Shown in pieces: positions 54,746 to 63,961 of a DNA stretch of 64,000 nt. The translations under genes were made by a program, and so were the position numbers. Numbering within the stretch: the stretch's first letter is position 1; each line of letters begins with the position of its first letter. The DNA is from Janthinobacterium sp. 17J80-10 (GTDB lineage Bacteria > Pseudomonadota > Gammaproteobacteria > Burkholderiales > Burkholderiaceae_D), in NCBI RefSeq assembly GCF_004114795.1, contig NZ_CP035311.1, positions 3,410,001 to 3,474,000 on the forward strand, written 5' to 3'. Below the pieces are notes generated by a model. It searched no databases. It was not told the DNA's origin and saw nothing but the letters and a program-made list of their open reading frames with translations.

Positions 54746-55417
54746 CTAACGCGGTCGATAGCCGAGCTGCTGGCCGATGAACCCGTCGAACGCGTGCAGC
54801 AGCGATTCGAATTTCTGCGCATCTCCCTCCAGCCGGCTCAATGCCAGGCAAGCCGCTTCCAGCGTCGACAACTGGTGCGGCAGGTGCGCCTTGCGGATCA
54901 GGTAGCGTGAGGCGGGCACCTCCGTCAGCGCCAGGCGCGGCAGCGCCTGCAGCAGGGGATTCAGGTGCAACATCTTGCGGCTCTTGCGCCAGGTTGCATC
55001 CAGCACTACCAGCCGCAGCCGCGCCGGATCGCGCAACCTTGCCGCATCCAGCGCTGCCCTATTGCAGTCTGACACGACCTCCCCGGCAGACTCCGGATAC
55101 AGGAGGACCGGATAACAGGCCGCCTGGTTGGCGTGCGCATCGGCCTGACGGTCGCGCCAGGGCGCATGCAGCAAGGCCCGCAAGTCGGCTTCGGCAAACG
55201 TCTCGCCGCCTGCCAGGCGGCTGCGCGGCAGGCTCAGGTGCAGCAGGCGCGCGCTCCCCTTGGGATTCGCCACTTCCAGCGGGTGCTGCAGTATCAGCAC
55301 CTCGGCTGCGGCGGCCACCGGCGTAATCCAATGGCAGATGCAGGCACTTTGCGGACGCAGGCAGGACGCGCACATGCGCCGGCGCGGGGAAAACGGATCT
55401 GGGCAAGGCTCGCGCAT
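54746..55417 (-). CDS. tapT: tRNA-uridine aminocarboxypropyltransferase (DTW domain)
   Basis: A 223-residue DTW-domain protein of the TapT/YfiP group, which adds the aminocarboxypropyl group of S-adenosylmethionine to uridine (acp3U47) in tRNA. The N-terminal cysteine cluster MCASCLRPQSACIC probably binds zinc. Other landmarks are VLILQHPLEVANPKGSARL, the name-giving LDATWRKSRKM and SRYLIRKAHLPHQLSTLEA. The ATG at 55417 begins 16 residues before the cysteine cluster. It is convergent with the MASE1 gene, 16 bp apart, and divergent from the Hsp20 gene. Confidence 0.88.
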   Translation of the reverse strand: MREPCPDPFSPRRRMCASCLRPQSACICHWITPVAAAAEVLILQHPLEVANPKGSARLLHLSLPRSRLAGGETFAEADLRALLHAPWRDRQADAHANQAACYPVLLYPESAGEVVSDCNRAALDAARLRDPARLRLVVLDATWRKSRKMLHLNPLLQALPRLALTEVPASRYLIRKAHLPHQLSTLEAACLALSRLEGDAQKFESLLHAFDGFIGQQLGYRPR

Positions 55418-55485
55418 CGGACGCCGTCTTCCTTTCGTTCTGCAAATCTCTGGTAAATAGGGATGCCGGCCATGGATTTCAAGAT

Positions 55486-55514
55486 CTTGAAAAAATCCAG
55501 CGCCAATCCCATTT
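55486..55514 (+). promoter_or_regulatory. Sigma-32 (RpoH) heat-shock promoter
   Basis: CTTGAAA (55486-55492), 15-bp spacer, CCCATTT (55508-55514): a near-perfect heat-shock promoter. Transcription would start near 55522, giving a leader of about 78 nt with a GC-rich hairpin (GGTCCGCC / GGCGGGCC near 55545-55561) that could sense temperature. Confidence 0.8.
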
Positions 55515-55599
55515 CGGTATCAGCGGATGCTCAATGGAGGTCCGCCAGGCGGGCCACCAAGGCCTGTAACCCTATCGCTTAATTGATGAGGATATCACC

Positions 55600-56052
55600 A
55601 TGCGTACATACGACTTTTCTCCGCTTTACCGTTCCGCCATCGGCTTTGACCGCCTGGCGCAATTGTTCGACCAGGCGCAGCGCGCCGACGGACAGCCAAG
55701 CTATCCGCCCTACAACATCGAACTGGTGGAAGAAAACCGTTACCGCATCACCATGGCGGTGGCCGGATTCAGCCGCGCTGAACTGGATATCGAAACCGAA
55801 CGCGACACCCTGACCATCGTCGGCCGCAAGCAAAAGGACGATGGAGCACGCACCTTCCTGCATCGCGGCATTGCGGCGCGCGACTTCGAACAGCGCTTCC
55901 AGCTGGCCGACCATGTCAAGGTCGTCAGTGCCCAGCTCGACAATGGCTTGCTCAACATCGAGCTGGCGCGGGAAATCCCGGAAACCCTGAAGGCACGCAA
56001 AGTGGCCATCGGCGGCGATACCGTGCAGGCACTGGAACGCCAGGCAGCGTAA
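55600..56052 (+). CDS. Small heat-shock protein Hsp20 (IbpA-like)
   Basis: An alpha-crystallin-type chaperone of 150 residues, matching the IbpA/IbpB class. The N-terminus MRTYDFSPLYRSAIGFDRLA is the IbpA-type arm, the crystallin core (about 38-125) contains YRITMAVAGFSRAELDIE and LTIVGRKQKDDGARTFLHRG, and LDNGLLNIELAREIPE marks its last strands. It binds unfolded proteins on heat or oxidative stress and hands them to DnaK/ClpB. Only one copy is present here. It is driven by the RpoH promoter upstream and closed by the terminator at 56098. Confidence 0.92.
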   Translation: MRTYDFSPLYRSAIGFDRLAQLFDQAQRADGQPSYPPYNIELVEENRYRITMAVAGFSRAELDIETERDTLTIVGRKQKDDGARTFLHRGIAARDFEQRFQLADHVKVVSAQLDNGLLNIELAREIPETLKARKVAIGGDTVQALERQAA

Positions 56053-56097
56053 TAGCCATCGCCCCTGCCTGCGCCCGGCAAGGCAGGGATTCACTAC

Positions 56098-56132
56098 AAT
56101 GCCGCGCACGCCAAACCGTGCGCGGCATTTTC
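56098..56132 (+). terminator. Intrinsic terminator after hsp20
   Basis: Perfect 13-bp stem AATGCCGCGCACG / CGTGCGCGGCATT around CCAAAC, followed by TTTCC. Confidence 0.88.
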
Positions 56133-56391
56133 CATCGATACAACTGCCGGATGGGTCGCTTCTTGCACCAGGGCCAACATTAAAAATATCAGGCTGTCAT
56201 TGACTTGTTGGACGCATATTATCGACTGTATAACGCGCGGCAAATTTACTGTGGCAAGCCGCAAATATTTTTCATTTGTCGCCCTTTGTCCTCTTGATAG
56301 CACAGGACAAGAACGCTAAAGTTGATTGCACCATGGAAAATAAATTTCCGTGAAAATTACCGATCACAAAGCTTAGCAATCGAGAAACAAG
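56133..56391. other. Intergenic region with a likely promoter
   Basis: No gene seen. TTGTTG (56205-56210), a 17-bp spacer and TATAAC (56228-56233) form a plausible sigma-70 promoter for the small gene that follows, with a leader of about 150 nt that is AT-rich and without a clear fold. Confidence 0.45.
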
Positions 56392-56673
56392 ATGCAAATG
56401 AAGTTGGCACACAAACACGAAACCGCCTGGGATATGGGTGATTTTTCTTACGATGCAGAAGACACTCTGGAAACAGGCAAGGCCAAGGCGGCGAGCCTGG
56501 GGATTCATCCCTGTTCGGATGAATACGCGGCATTCATCACGGCGTTCGGTCGACGTGTGCGCATGAAGCAGGTATCGCCGCGCAAGGTGGCGGCCAATGC
56601 CGCGGCCATGGCGCAAGCCGATATGCCTGCAGATGCAGCAAGCGCGCCGGAATTATTGCGCGCCGTTTCTTAA
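56392..56673 (+). CDS. Small uncharacterised protein
   Basis: A 93-residue soluble protein I do not recognise. It has no signal peptide or membrane segment. An acidic N-terminal part (ETAWDMGDFSYDAEDTLETG) is followed by a Cys-containing stretch (GIHPCSDEYAAFITAFGRR) and an Ala-rich helical end. The start may be the ATG at 56392 or at 56398; neither has a strong ribosome-binding site, though a purine stretch (GAAACAAG) lies upstream. It is 22 bp upstream of the VanY-type peptidase gene and probably cotranscribed with it. Confidence 0.5.
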   Translation: MQMKLAHKHETAWDMGDFSYDAEDTLETGKAKAASLGIHPCSDEYAAFITAFGRRVRMKQVSPRKVAANAAAMAQADMPADAASAPELLRAVS

Positions 56674-56695
56674 GACTTACGATAAGACGCACGCC

Positions 56696-57247
56696 ATGCT
56701 GCCACACGTCCGCCCCGCCAGGATCCAGCGCGAACTCGATGCCCTGGGCATCAGCGAGGCCATGCTCGCCGCCAAAGGCCTGCCATTCCACGATGAAGCC
56801 CAAAGTCTGGTGGTGGCGGAAACCGACGCGCGCGGCCGCCAGCATCTGCTGGTGCCGGCCGCCGCGACGGCATGGCACCACATGAAACTGGCTGCGCATG
56901 ATGACGGCATTGCCATCGAACTGGTATCGGCATTTCGCAGCATCGAGCAGCAGGTCGACATCCTGCGCAACAAGCTTGCCTGCGGTTTGCCGATGACGAC
57001 CATCCTGACCTTGAGCGCGCCGCCGGGTTACAGCGAACACCATAGCGGCTGCGCCATCGACATCAATACCCCCGGCTGCGCCCCGACCGAAGCAGAGTTC
57101 GATGCGACCGAGGCCTTTACCTGGCTGGTCGCGCATGCGGGCCGCTTCGGCTTCACGCTTTCCTATCCGCGCGATAATGCGCTGGGCTTCATCTACGAAC
57201 CCTGGCACTGGTTTTTCCATCCGCTGCCTGCCATGCTGGCCGCCTGA
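56696..57247 (+). CDS. VanY-type D-alanyl-D-alanine carboxypeptidase (M15B)
   Basis: A 183-residue zinc peptidase of the M15B/VanY family that trims D-Ala from peptidoglycan stems. Motifs are ELVSAFRSIEQQ, the metal-binding SEHHSGCAIDI (His and Asp ligands) and the catalytic EPWHWFFHP (Glu and third ligand His). No signal peptide is visible from the ATG at 56696, so export is unclear; the conserved family region starts soon after it, and the in-frame sequence back to 56597 overlaps the preceding gene. The 3' end overlaps the convergent LysR gene by 59 bp. Confidence 0.85.
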   Translation: MLPHVRPARIQRELDALGISEAMLAAKGLPFHDEAQSLVVAETDARGRQHLLVPAAATAWHHMKLAAHDDGIAIELVSAFRSIEQQVDILRNKLACGLPMTTILTLSAPPGYSEHHSGCAIDINTPGCAPTEAEFDATEAFTWLVAHAGRFGFTLSYPRDNALGFIYEPWHWFFHPLPAMLAA

Positions 57248-58121
57248 AGGCGTCCGCCAGAAAATCAATCAAGTGCCGCAGCTTCAGCGGCAAATGCTTC
57301 CTTGAGGAATACAGGGCATAGAGACCCAGCTCCACCGAGCGATACTGCGGCATCAGTTCCTTCAGGCGTCCGGCGCGCAAGTCCTCGCCAACCAGAAAAT
57401 CCGGCTGCAGGATGATCCCCTGGTGCGCCAATGCGGCGGCACGGCAAGTGTCGCCGCTATTGGCGGTCAGGCGCGGATGGACGCTGGCCTGCACAGGCCC
57501 CTGCGGCCCCTCGAAACGCCATTCGTCGCGCGACGCCCAGTAAGAGTAGGCAATCACGTCGTGCCCGGCGAGCTCGTGCGGATGCACCGGCTCGCCATGC
57601 GTCTCCAGGTAGGCGGGCGACGCGCACAAGACAATGCGACTGGTTGCCAGCTTGCGCCCGATCAGGGTCGGATGCGGGGCGCTGGCAATGCGGATGACCA
57701 GGTCATAGCCTTCTTCCACCGGGTCCACCGTGCGGTCCGACAGGGAGACGTCCAGGGTGACACGGGGATGCAGGGCAAGGAATTTCCCCCACAGCGGCGC
57801 CAGGTACAGGATCCCGAAGGTGACCGGGGCACTGACCCGCACCCGGCCGCTGGCCTCGCCGCTGCGCGCACTCAGGTCGGCCTCTGCTTCCTCGATGGAC
57901 TCAAGGATTTCCAGACAATGATGATAGAAAGCCTGGCCATCATCCGTCAGCGATAGTTTGCGCGTAGTGCGGTTCAGCAGGCGCGCGCCGAGGCGTTGTT
58001 CCAGCTCCGCCACATGGCGCGAGACCGCCGCCTTGGACGTTTCCAGCGCATCGGCGGCCCTGACGAAACTGCCGGCATTGACCACCGCGACGAAGGATTG
58101 CATTTCCTGGAATCGATCCAT
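57189..58121 (-). CDS. LysR-family transcriptional regulator
   Basis: A 310-residue LysR regulator. The N-terminal winged helix-turn-helix (about 1-60) reads MQSFVAVVNAGSFVRAADAL, then SKAAVSRHVAELEQRLGARL; the effector domain (about 90-295) has the two-lobed periplasmic-binding fold. LysR proteins of this subgroup often control a divergent oxidoreductase. Here the divergent neighbour, 140 bp away, is the DODA-type dioxygenase with its esterase and hydratase followers, the most likely target. The C-terminal 20 codons overlap the end of the VanY-type gene on the other strand. Confidence 0.9.
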   Translation of the reverse strand: MDRFQEMQSFVAVVNAGSFVRAADALETSKAAVSRHVAELEQRLGARLLNRTTRKLSLTDDGQAFYHHCLEILESIEEAEADLSARSGEASGRVRVSAPVTFGILYLAPLWGKFLALHPRVTLDVSLSDRTVDPVEEGYDLVIRIASAPHPTLIGRKLATSRIVLCASPAYLETHGEPVHPHELAGHDVIAYSYWASRDEWRFEGPQGPVQASVHPRLTANSGDTCRAAALAHQGIILQPDFLVGEDLRAGRLKELMPQYRSVELGLYALYSSRKHLPLKLRHLIDFLADAFRRPAWQAADGKTSARVRR

Positions 58122-58261
58122 TGTCTCGAATTATGAAACAAAATGTCATGCTAACGCATATTTATCCCGATTTGCAATATGGTTATAGTGAATGCCTAGC
58201 CTGACGGATTTTGCGCCCCGCGCAACCGTCATACATTGCCATTTGTTTTCAGGAGGTCATC

Positions 58262-59047
58262 ATGTCCCGCTTACCGACACTGTTCATTTCGCACGGATCG
58301 CCCATGCTGGCGCTGGTCGATAGCCCGGCACGCCGTTTCCTGCAGCAACTCGGGCATTCGCTGCCGCGTCCGACTGCCATCGTGGTCGTCTCCGCCCACT
58401 GGGAATCGGTCGGCGGGGCGTCGGTGAGCCTGGCCGCGCAGCCTGCAACCATCCACGACTTCGGCGGCTTTCCTGCGGCCCTCTTCGCTATCCAGTACCC
58501 GGCTCCCGGCGCGCCGCAAGTGGGCGAGCAGGCGGCGACACTGCTGGAGGCAGCAGGCTTTGCCGTACGCCGCAGCGACGTGCGCGGCCTCGACCATGGC
58601 GCCTGGGTGCCGCTCTCCCTGATGTACCCGCAGGCCGATATCCCGACCCTGCAAGTGTCGGTATTGCGCGGCGCCGGCGCGGCCGAACATGAACGCCTCG
58701 GGCAGGCCCTGTCGGCCCTGCGCGAGCAGGGCGTGCTGGTGATCGGCTCGGGGTCGATGACGCACAACCTGTACGAATTCCGCGGCCAGGACATCGATGA
58801 AGCCGCGCCAGCCTGGGTCAGCGAATTCAGCGACTGGATGGCTGACAAGCTGCTGGGCGGCCAGCGCGAAGCCTTGCTGAACTACCGCGAGCAGGCGCCG
58901 CATGCGGCGCGCAACCATCCGACCGACGAGCACCTGATGCCGCTGTATGCAGCCATGGGCGCCGCCGGTCCGGCGGCCAAAGCCGAACGCATTCATGCCA
59001 GCTACGAATACAGCGTGCTGGCCATGGATGTCTACGCCTTTGCCTGA
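58262..59047 (+). CDS. DODA-type extradiol ring-cleavage dioxygenase
   Basis: A 261-residue class III extradiol dioxygenase of the DODA/YgiD group. Conserved parts are LPTLFISHGSPML (first metal His), VVVSAHWES (second), RGLDHGAWVPLSLMYP and SGSMTHNLYEF. The enzyme opens a catechol-like ring with iron or zinc at the active site; E. coli YgiD uses DOPA. AGGAGG lies directly upstream of the ATG at 58262; the in-frame sequence back to 58211 has no site. It heads a likely operon with the esterase (50 bp gap) and the hydratase-like enzyme (6 bp gap), divergent from the LysR gene. Confidence 0.88.
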   Translation: MSRLPTLFISHGSPMLALVDSPARRFLQQLGHSLPRPTAIVVVSAHWESVGGASVSLAAQPATIHDFGGFPAALFAIQYPAPGAPQVGEQAATLLEAAGFAVRRSDVRGLDHGAWVPLSLMYPQADIPTLQVSVLRGAGAAEHERLGQALSALREQGVLVIGSGSMTHNLYEFRGQDIDEAAPAWVSEFSDWMADKLLGGQREALLNYREQAPHAARNHPTDEHLMPLYAAMGAAGPAAKAERIHASYEYSVLAMDVYAFA

Positions 59048-59097
59048 TGCCCCTGGCAATCCTTGCCTGAACCGAATCGATTGATTGGAACACCGCT

Positions 59098-59805
59098 ATG
59101 CAACATAGTCTGAATGACCTTGTCACCCACCCTGCCCTGCCGCTGGCGCATCGCCTGCGCAGCCCGGCCGCGGCCACTGATGACGCTGGCGGCGGCATTG
59201 CCTGCCTGATTTTGCTGCACGGCGTGGGCGCCAACGAAGCCAACCTCATCGACCTGGCGCAGCGCCAGGATCCGCGCCTGCTGGTGATACTCGCGCGCGG
59301 CCCGCTGGCGTTCGGCCCGGCGCAGTTCGGCTGGTTCAACGTCAACTTCACTTCAGGCGGCCCGGTGATCAATGCGCCACAGGCCGAAGCGTCGCGCGCC
59401 GCGCTCGTGCAATTCATCGAGGGCTTGCCCGCCGCCTATGGCGTCGACCCGCAACGCATCTGGATCGCCGGCTTCAGCCAGGGTGGCATCCTTAGCGCCA
59501 GTGTGGCGCTGAGCCGCCCGGACCGGGTCGCCGGCTTTGGCATCCTGAGCGGGCGCATCCTGCCGGAAATCGCGCCGATCACCGCGCCGAATGAATTGAC
59601 GCAAAATCTCGCCGGCTTCGTTTCGCACGGCATCGAAGACAACAAGCTGACGGTGGAATTCGCCCGCAGCGCGCAGCGCCTGCTGCAGCAAAAGGCCGTG
59701 CAGCTGACCTACCGGGAATACAATGCCGTGCACGAGTTGAATGCGGCGATGCAGGGTGACTTCTGCCATTGGCTATCGCAGCAGCTTGATGCCACCCAAG
59801 GTTGA
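59098..59805 (+). CDS. Phospholipase/carboxylesterase family hydrolase
   Basis: A 235-residue alpha/beta hydrolase of the YpfH/carboxylesterase type. The oxyanion region is CLILLHGVGANEANLIDLAQ, the nucleophile lies in IAGFSQGG (about residue 124), and the acid and base are in GIEDNKL and EYNAVHELN. No signal peptide, so it is cytosolic. Between a ring-cleavage dioxygenase and a hydratase it could hydrolyse a lactone or ester intermediate, but the substrate is unknown. Confidence 0.85.
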   Translation: MQHSLNDLVTHPALPLAHRLRSPAAATDDAGGGIACLILLHGVGANEANLIDLAQRQDPRLLVILARGPLAFGPAQFGWFNVNFTSGGPVINAPQAEASRAALVQFIEGLPAAYGVDPQRIWIAGFSQGGILSASVALSRPDRVAGFGILSGRILPEIAPITAPNELTQNLAGFVSHGIEDNKLTVEFARSAQRLLQQKAVQLTYREYNAVHELNAAMQGDFCHWLSQQLDATQG

Positions 59806-59811
59806 GCGGCA

Positions 59812-60597
59812 ATGACAAGCAACATGCCGTCAATCGACCACTGTGCGCAACTGCTTGATGACGCCGCGGTGAATGCCGTCGCCATAGCGCCGGCGCAGCA
59901 ACAGCAGGAAATCAGCATGGCCGACGCCTATCGCATCCAGCAGGCGCTGCTGGCGCGGCGACTGGCCCGGGGCGAACACATGGTTGGACTGAAGATGGGT
60001 TTCACCAGCGCAGCCAAGATGGCGCAAATGGGCGTGTCCGACCAGATTTGCGGACGCCTGACGAATGTGATGCAGGTGGAGAATGGCGCAAGGTTTTCGC
60101 TGCAGGGCACTATCCATCCGCGCTGCGAGCCAGAGCTTGCTTTTTTGCTCGGAAAACCTCTGGCAGAAAATGTCAGCGCAGCCGAAACACTGGCGGCGAT
60201 TGCCGCAGTGGCGCCGGCGATTGAAATCATCGACTCGCGCTACCGCCAGTTCAGGTTTTCGCTGACCGACGTCATCGCCGACAATGCTTCGTCTACCGCG
60301 TTCGTGGTCGGCGACTGGATCGACTGCACAACGCACGTCGCCCCGCTCAATGACTTGTCCGTGACACTGCGCATCGACGGGCAATTGCGCCAGAGCGGCT
60401 CGACCGCCGACATCCTCGGCGATCCCCTGCTTTCACTGGTAGCCGCTGCGCGCCTGGCGGCGCAATCCGGCGCGCCGCTCAAGGCTGGAGACATTGTCCT
60501 GGCCGGCGCCGCCACGCCTGCCGAAGCGCTGGTTTCCGGCAGCCGGATCGAGGCCGTCATCGACGGACTGGGCGCTGCAGGGTTTTACGTCGCCTGA
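59812..60597 (+). CDS. 2-keto-4-pentenoate hydratase / oxalocrotonate decarboxylase family enzyme
   Basis: A 261-residue enzyme of the MhpD/DmpH (FAH-like) family, which hydrates 2-hydroxypenta-2,4-dienoate or decarboxylates 4-oxalocrotonate in meta-cleavage pathways. Landmarks are YRIQQALLARRLARGEHMVG, GLKMGFTSAAKMAQMGV, IHPRCEPELAFLLGKPL (metal-binding Glu pair) and EIIDSRYRQFRFSLTDVIAD. The ATG at 59812 lies 6 bp after the esterase stop, so the two are cotranscribed. Together with the dioxygenase it suggests a short aromatic-degradation block; hydratase and decarboxylase cannot be told apart here. Confidence 0.85.
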   Translation: MTSNMPSIDHCAQLLDDAAVNAVAIAPAQQQQEISMADAYRIQQALLARRLARGEHMVGLKMGFTSAAKMAQMGVSDQICGRLTNVMQVENGARFSLQGTIHPRCEPELAFLLGKPLAENVSAAETLAAIAAVAPAIEIIDSRYRQFRFSLTDVIADNASSTAFVVGDWIDCTTHVAPLNDLSVTLRIDGQLRQSGSTADILGDPLLSLVAAARLAAQSGAPLKAGDIVLAGAATPAEALVSGSRIEAVIDGLGAAGFYVA

Positions 60598-60607
60598 AAC
60601 AGGACTG

Positions 60608-61678
60608 CTAGGGCAGCAGGCGCTGGGCGCCATCCCACAACATGCGTGCAAGGCCGGCAGCCGGCTCAGCGCGTGCCAGCGCGGCGGATTGCCCCGCCCA
60701 TGCCTGCATGCGGTGCAAGTCGCCCGTCTCGAGCGCATGCTTGCGCATGGTCGCCGTCAAGCCACGCTGGACCGGATAAGGGGCCGGCGCAGGCGCCCCC
60801 GGTCCCGCAGCGGCGATGGCATAGTCGGTTGCAAGGCTGCGGCCGGCGCGCCCGCTGAACGCCCGTGTCAGCATGGTTTTTTCCGGCATGGCGGCAGCCA
60901 GCCCCTGTGCCCACGCCGGATGGATGCCGGCCTCCGGACAGCGCAAAAAACCGCTGCCGATCTGCACGGCGCAAGCCCCCAGGGTGAGCGCCGCGGCAAT
61001 GCCACGGGCGTCGGCAATACCGCCGGCGGCAATTACCGGCACCTGCACGGCATCAGCGACCGCCGGCAAGAGCGCAAACAGGCCTGACTGCGTTGCTTCC
61101 GCGCGCGCGGCATCAAAGCAGCCACGGTGCCCCCCCGCTTCCATGCCCTGTGCAACGATCGCATCGGCGCCGGCACTTTCTGCCGCCCTGGCCTCCGCAA
61201 CCGTGGTGGCCGTTGCGAACCAGGCAATTCCCGCGGCTTTCATGCGCCCGACAAACTCGGGCGAATACAGTCCCATGATCGAGGAGGCGATCGCCGGCCG
61301 CGCCGCAAGCAACGCTTCGCACTGGTCGGCAAAGTTCAGCGGCAAGGCATCCCCCGCCGCCGGCGGCACGGGCGGCCCCCATTTGCCGAGAAATTCGCGC
61401 ACGTGTGCTTCATGCACAGGATCGCGCGCTGCCGGCGGGTCGGGCAGCCACAGGTTGACCTGGAAAGGACGGTCGGTGTGCGCGCGAAACTCTGCGGCCC
61501 ACGCGGCCATATCGGCAGGCGCCATCAGCAGCGCGCCACAAGCGCCGGCGCCGCCGGCTTGCGCCACGGCGACCGACAGGGCCGGCGGACAGGCGCCGGC
61601 CATCGGCGCCAGCAGGATCGGCAAGTCAAGCCGGAAGCGCCGGCAAAAATCCTCGCTGCGGGTACGGACATCGCTCAT
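60608..61678 (-). CDS. Nitronate monooxygenase family flavoprotein
   Basis: A 356-residue FMN-binding TIM-barrel protein of the nitronate monooxygenase / 2-nitropropane dioxygenase family. Conserved parts are LPILLAPMAGACPPALSVAV at the N-terminus, GADAIVAQGMEAGGHRGCF (phosphate-binding loop and catalytic His region), VPVIAAGGIADARGIAAAL and GACAVQIGSGFLRCPE. It oxidises alkyl nitronates such as propionate 3-nitronate to protect the cell. It is convergent with the hydratase-like gene, 10 bp apart, and lies downstream of opgH in the same direction, but a 30-bp gap and unlike function make a shared operon uncertain. Confidence 0.87.
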   Translation of the reverse strand: MSDVRTRSEDFCRRFRLDLPILLAPMAGACPPALSVAVAQAGGAGACGALLMAPADMAAWAAEFRAHTDRPFQVNLWLPDPPAARDPVHEAHVREFLGKWGPPVPPAAGDALPLNFADQCEALLAARPAIASSIMGLYSPEFVGRMKAAGIAWFATATTVAEARAAESAGADAIVAQGMEAGGHRGCFDAARAEATQSGLFALLPAVADAVQVPVIAAGGIADARGIAAALTLGACAVQIGSGFLRCPEAGIHPAWAQGLAAAMPEKTMLTRAFSGRAGRSLATDYAIAAAGPGAPAPAPYPVQRGLTATMRKHALETGDLHRMQAWAGQSAALARAEPAAGLARMLWDGAQRLLP

Positions 61679-61708
61679 TGACCTATCCTCCGATAGTGAA
61701 ACTTACCT

Positions 61709-63961
61709 TTATTGTACAAGAGGGCCCAGGCCGGTGTGACGCCTCCGGACCAGCTCCTGATGCAGGCGCGCAAGCAGAAGAGGATCATCCAGCAGCGTCA
61801 AGCGGTCGGTATCGCTCAAGTCCTCCGGCCCGGCTTCCAGCGCGCGCGCGAACAGGCGCGCACGCGCTGCCCGCGTCACCGGCGGCAGCACCGGATGCGG
61901 CCGCGCCGCCGCACATGCCAGCGCATTGATCGCTGGATCGCGGACCGCATCGATAAATCCCGGCAAGACATCCTTACGATCTTTACCGCCATCGCTACTG
62001 GCAAAGGCAGCAACAAGTTCCGCCGGCGGCGTCACTTCTTCCGGGATCAGGAACAATCCCGCCTGCATGGCGCGGCGGCCTGGCATCACCCGGCTCGACC
62101 ACACCGACAGCAGTGGCGCCAGCACAAGCGCGCCGGTGATCGGCAAAAGCCAGGGCAGGAATGCCGGGTTGAGCCAGGCAACCAGCCCGCCCCAGGCCGC
62201 GCCAAGCAGCGCTTGCCAGCCGTGATGACGCAGTGCTTCGCCCCATCCGGTTTGCGCATCCTCCCGCGGCGGCGACTTCCATCCCTGGCGCCAGCCCAGC
62301 AGCGCCGCCAGCACGAAGCGGCTATGGAACAGCATCCGCACAGGCGCCAGCAGCATCGAGAACAGCCATTCCAGCAGCATGCTGGCGACCACCTTCATGC
62401 TGCCGCCGTATTGCTTTGCACCGCTTGCGCATACCAGCAACACCGCCAATAATTTAGGCAGGAACAGCAGCGTGGCCGTGGCACTAAACAAGGCCAGCGC
62501 GCGCCCCGGATGCCATTGCGGCCAGATCGGAAACAACTGGCGCGGCTCGGTGAAATACTGCGGCTCGACCAGCGTATGCTGCGCCAGCAGCACGGTGGAC
62601 AGCAACAGGAAGAGGAACCAGAGCGGCGCCGACAGGTAGGCCATCGCGCCCGTGACAAATACCGTGCGATGCACCGCATGCATGCCGCGCGCGGCAAGCA
62701 GGCGGAAGTTCATCAGGTTGCCGTGACACCAGCGACGGTCGCGCTTGAGTTCGTCGAGCAGGTTCGGCGGCAACTCTTCATAACTGCCTTCGAGGTCGTA
62801 GGCAATCCATACCGCCCATCCGGCGCGCCGCATCAGTGCCGCCTCGACAAAATCATGCGAGAGGATGTCGCCGGACAGGGCGCCGCGCCCGGGCAACGGC
62901 GCCAGGGCGCAATGCGCCATGAAAGGCGCCAGGCGGATGATGGCATTGTGGCCCCAGTAATGCGATTCGCCTAGTTGCCAGTAATGCAGACCGGCGGTAA
63001 ACAATGGACCATATACTGCCCCGGAAAATTGCTGGACGCGCGCATACAGGGTCTCGCGCCCGATTGCCCGCGGCGCAGTCTGGATGATGCCGGCGCCGGG
63101 ATGCGCTTCCATCATGCGCACCAGGGTGGAGACGCAGTCGCCGCTCATGATGCTGTCGGCGTCGAGCACGATCATGTAGCGGAAGGCGCTGCCCCAGCGG
63201 CGGCAGAAATCGTCGAGGTTGCCGCTCTTGCGCTTGACGCGGCGGCGTCGTCGTCGATAGAAGATGCGCCCGAAACCATCGACCTCGCGGCACAGGTGCT
63301 CCCAGGCGGCCAGTTCAGCAGCGCAGATATCGGCATCGTTGCTGTCGCTCAAGATGAAAAAATCAAAATGGCCCAGCGTTCCGGCCTGGCGGATCGATTC
63401 ATAGGTGGCGCGCAAGCCGGCCATGACGCGCGCCACATCCTCGTTACAGACCGGCATGACCATGGCCGTTCTGGCCGCCATGTCGATGGTCCCCTCGCGG
63501 GCATTGCGCGACGAGACCGCAAACGAGTCACCGCCGCGCCACAATACGAGAAAGCCCGCAAGCGCCGTCCAGAAGCCGGCCGAGACCCAGCAAAAGAGAA
63601 GCGCGAACAAAGCCAGCGCGACCATCTCCAGCGGCTGCTCTCCCTGATACGGCAAGACTCTTGCCATCGACATCGTTGCCAGCGCTGTTTGCAGCAGCAT
63701 CAGCGACAGCAGGGTCAACCGGCGCAAATTGCCGGCGTGCTGCCATTTTCCTGCGACGGCAGGGTCCTCGGCCGCGTCGCCGCCCGGCGCGGGTGCGGCA
63801 TGCCGACGCCTGAACGGGCTAAGCGGCCCCCACGGCTGCGGCACCATGGCAGCGCGCTGCAGGGCGGGCGTCAGGGGCAGGCCGGCGGCTGGCGCTGGCT
63901 GTGCCGGCACCGCGGCCGCAGCCGATGCATGCCTTACTCGGCGGGCAGGATATAGCTCCAT
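61709..63961 (-). CDS. opgH: Osmoregulated periplasmic glucan glucosyltransferase OpgH (MdoH)
   Basis: Inner-membrane family-2 glycosyltransferase of 750 residues (E. coli OpgH 847) that polymerises UDP-glucose into the beta-glucan backbone of osmoregulated periplasmic glucans. Two membrane segments precede a cytoplasmic catalytic domain (about 155-420) with [20 protein letters not shown] (the DxD) and the [11 protein letters not shown] product-binding motif (QxxRW-type); several membrane segments follow (about 430-630). The first 70 residues are Pro/Ala-rich and not conserved. The ATG at 63961 lies inside the end of opgG, so the two are translationally coupled. Glucans matter for osmotic adaptation, biofilm and host contact. 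Confidence 0.9.
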   Translation of the reverse strand: MELYPARRVRHASAAAAVPAQPAPAAGLPLTPALQRAAMVPQPWGPLSPFRRRHAAPAPGGDAAEDPAVAGKWQHAGNLRRLTLLSLMLLQTALATMSMARVLPYQGEQPLEMVALALFALLFCWVSAGFWTALAGFLVLWRGGDSFAVSSRNAREGTIDMAARTAMVMPVCNEDVARVMAGLRATYESIRQAGTLGHFDFFILSDSNDADICAAELAAWEHLCREVDGFGRIFYRRRRRRVKRKSGNLDDFCRRWGSAFRYMIVLDADSIMSGDCVSTLVRMMEAHPGAGIIQTAPRAIGRETLYARVQQFSGAVYGPLFTAGLHYWQLGESHYWGHNAIIRLAPFMAHCALAPLPGRGALSGDILSHDFVEAALMRRAGWAVWIAYDLEGSYEELPPNLLDELKRDRRWCHGNLMNFRLLAARGMHAVHRTVFVTGAMAYLSAPLWFLFLLLSTVLLAQHTLVEPQYFTEPRQLFPIWPQWHPGRALALFSATATLLFLPKLLAVLLVCASGAKQYGGSMKVVASMLLEWLFSMLLAPVRMLFHSRFVLAALLGWRQGWKSPPREDAQTGWGEALRHHGWQALLGAAWGGLVAWLNPAFLPWLLPITGALVLAPLLSVWSSRVMPGRRAMQAGLFLIPEEVTPPAELVAAFASSDGGKDRKDVLPGFIDAVRDPAINALACAAARPHPVLPPVTRAARARLFARALEAGPEDLSDTDRLTLLDDPLLLARLHQELVRRRHTGLGPLVQ

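Noticed and set aside
56194-56211. CTGTCAT-TGAC-TTGTTGG before the 93-residue gene
   Set aside because: The second repeat is poor and no -10 lies 10 bp later; the TTGTTG/TATAAC pair explains the region better.
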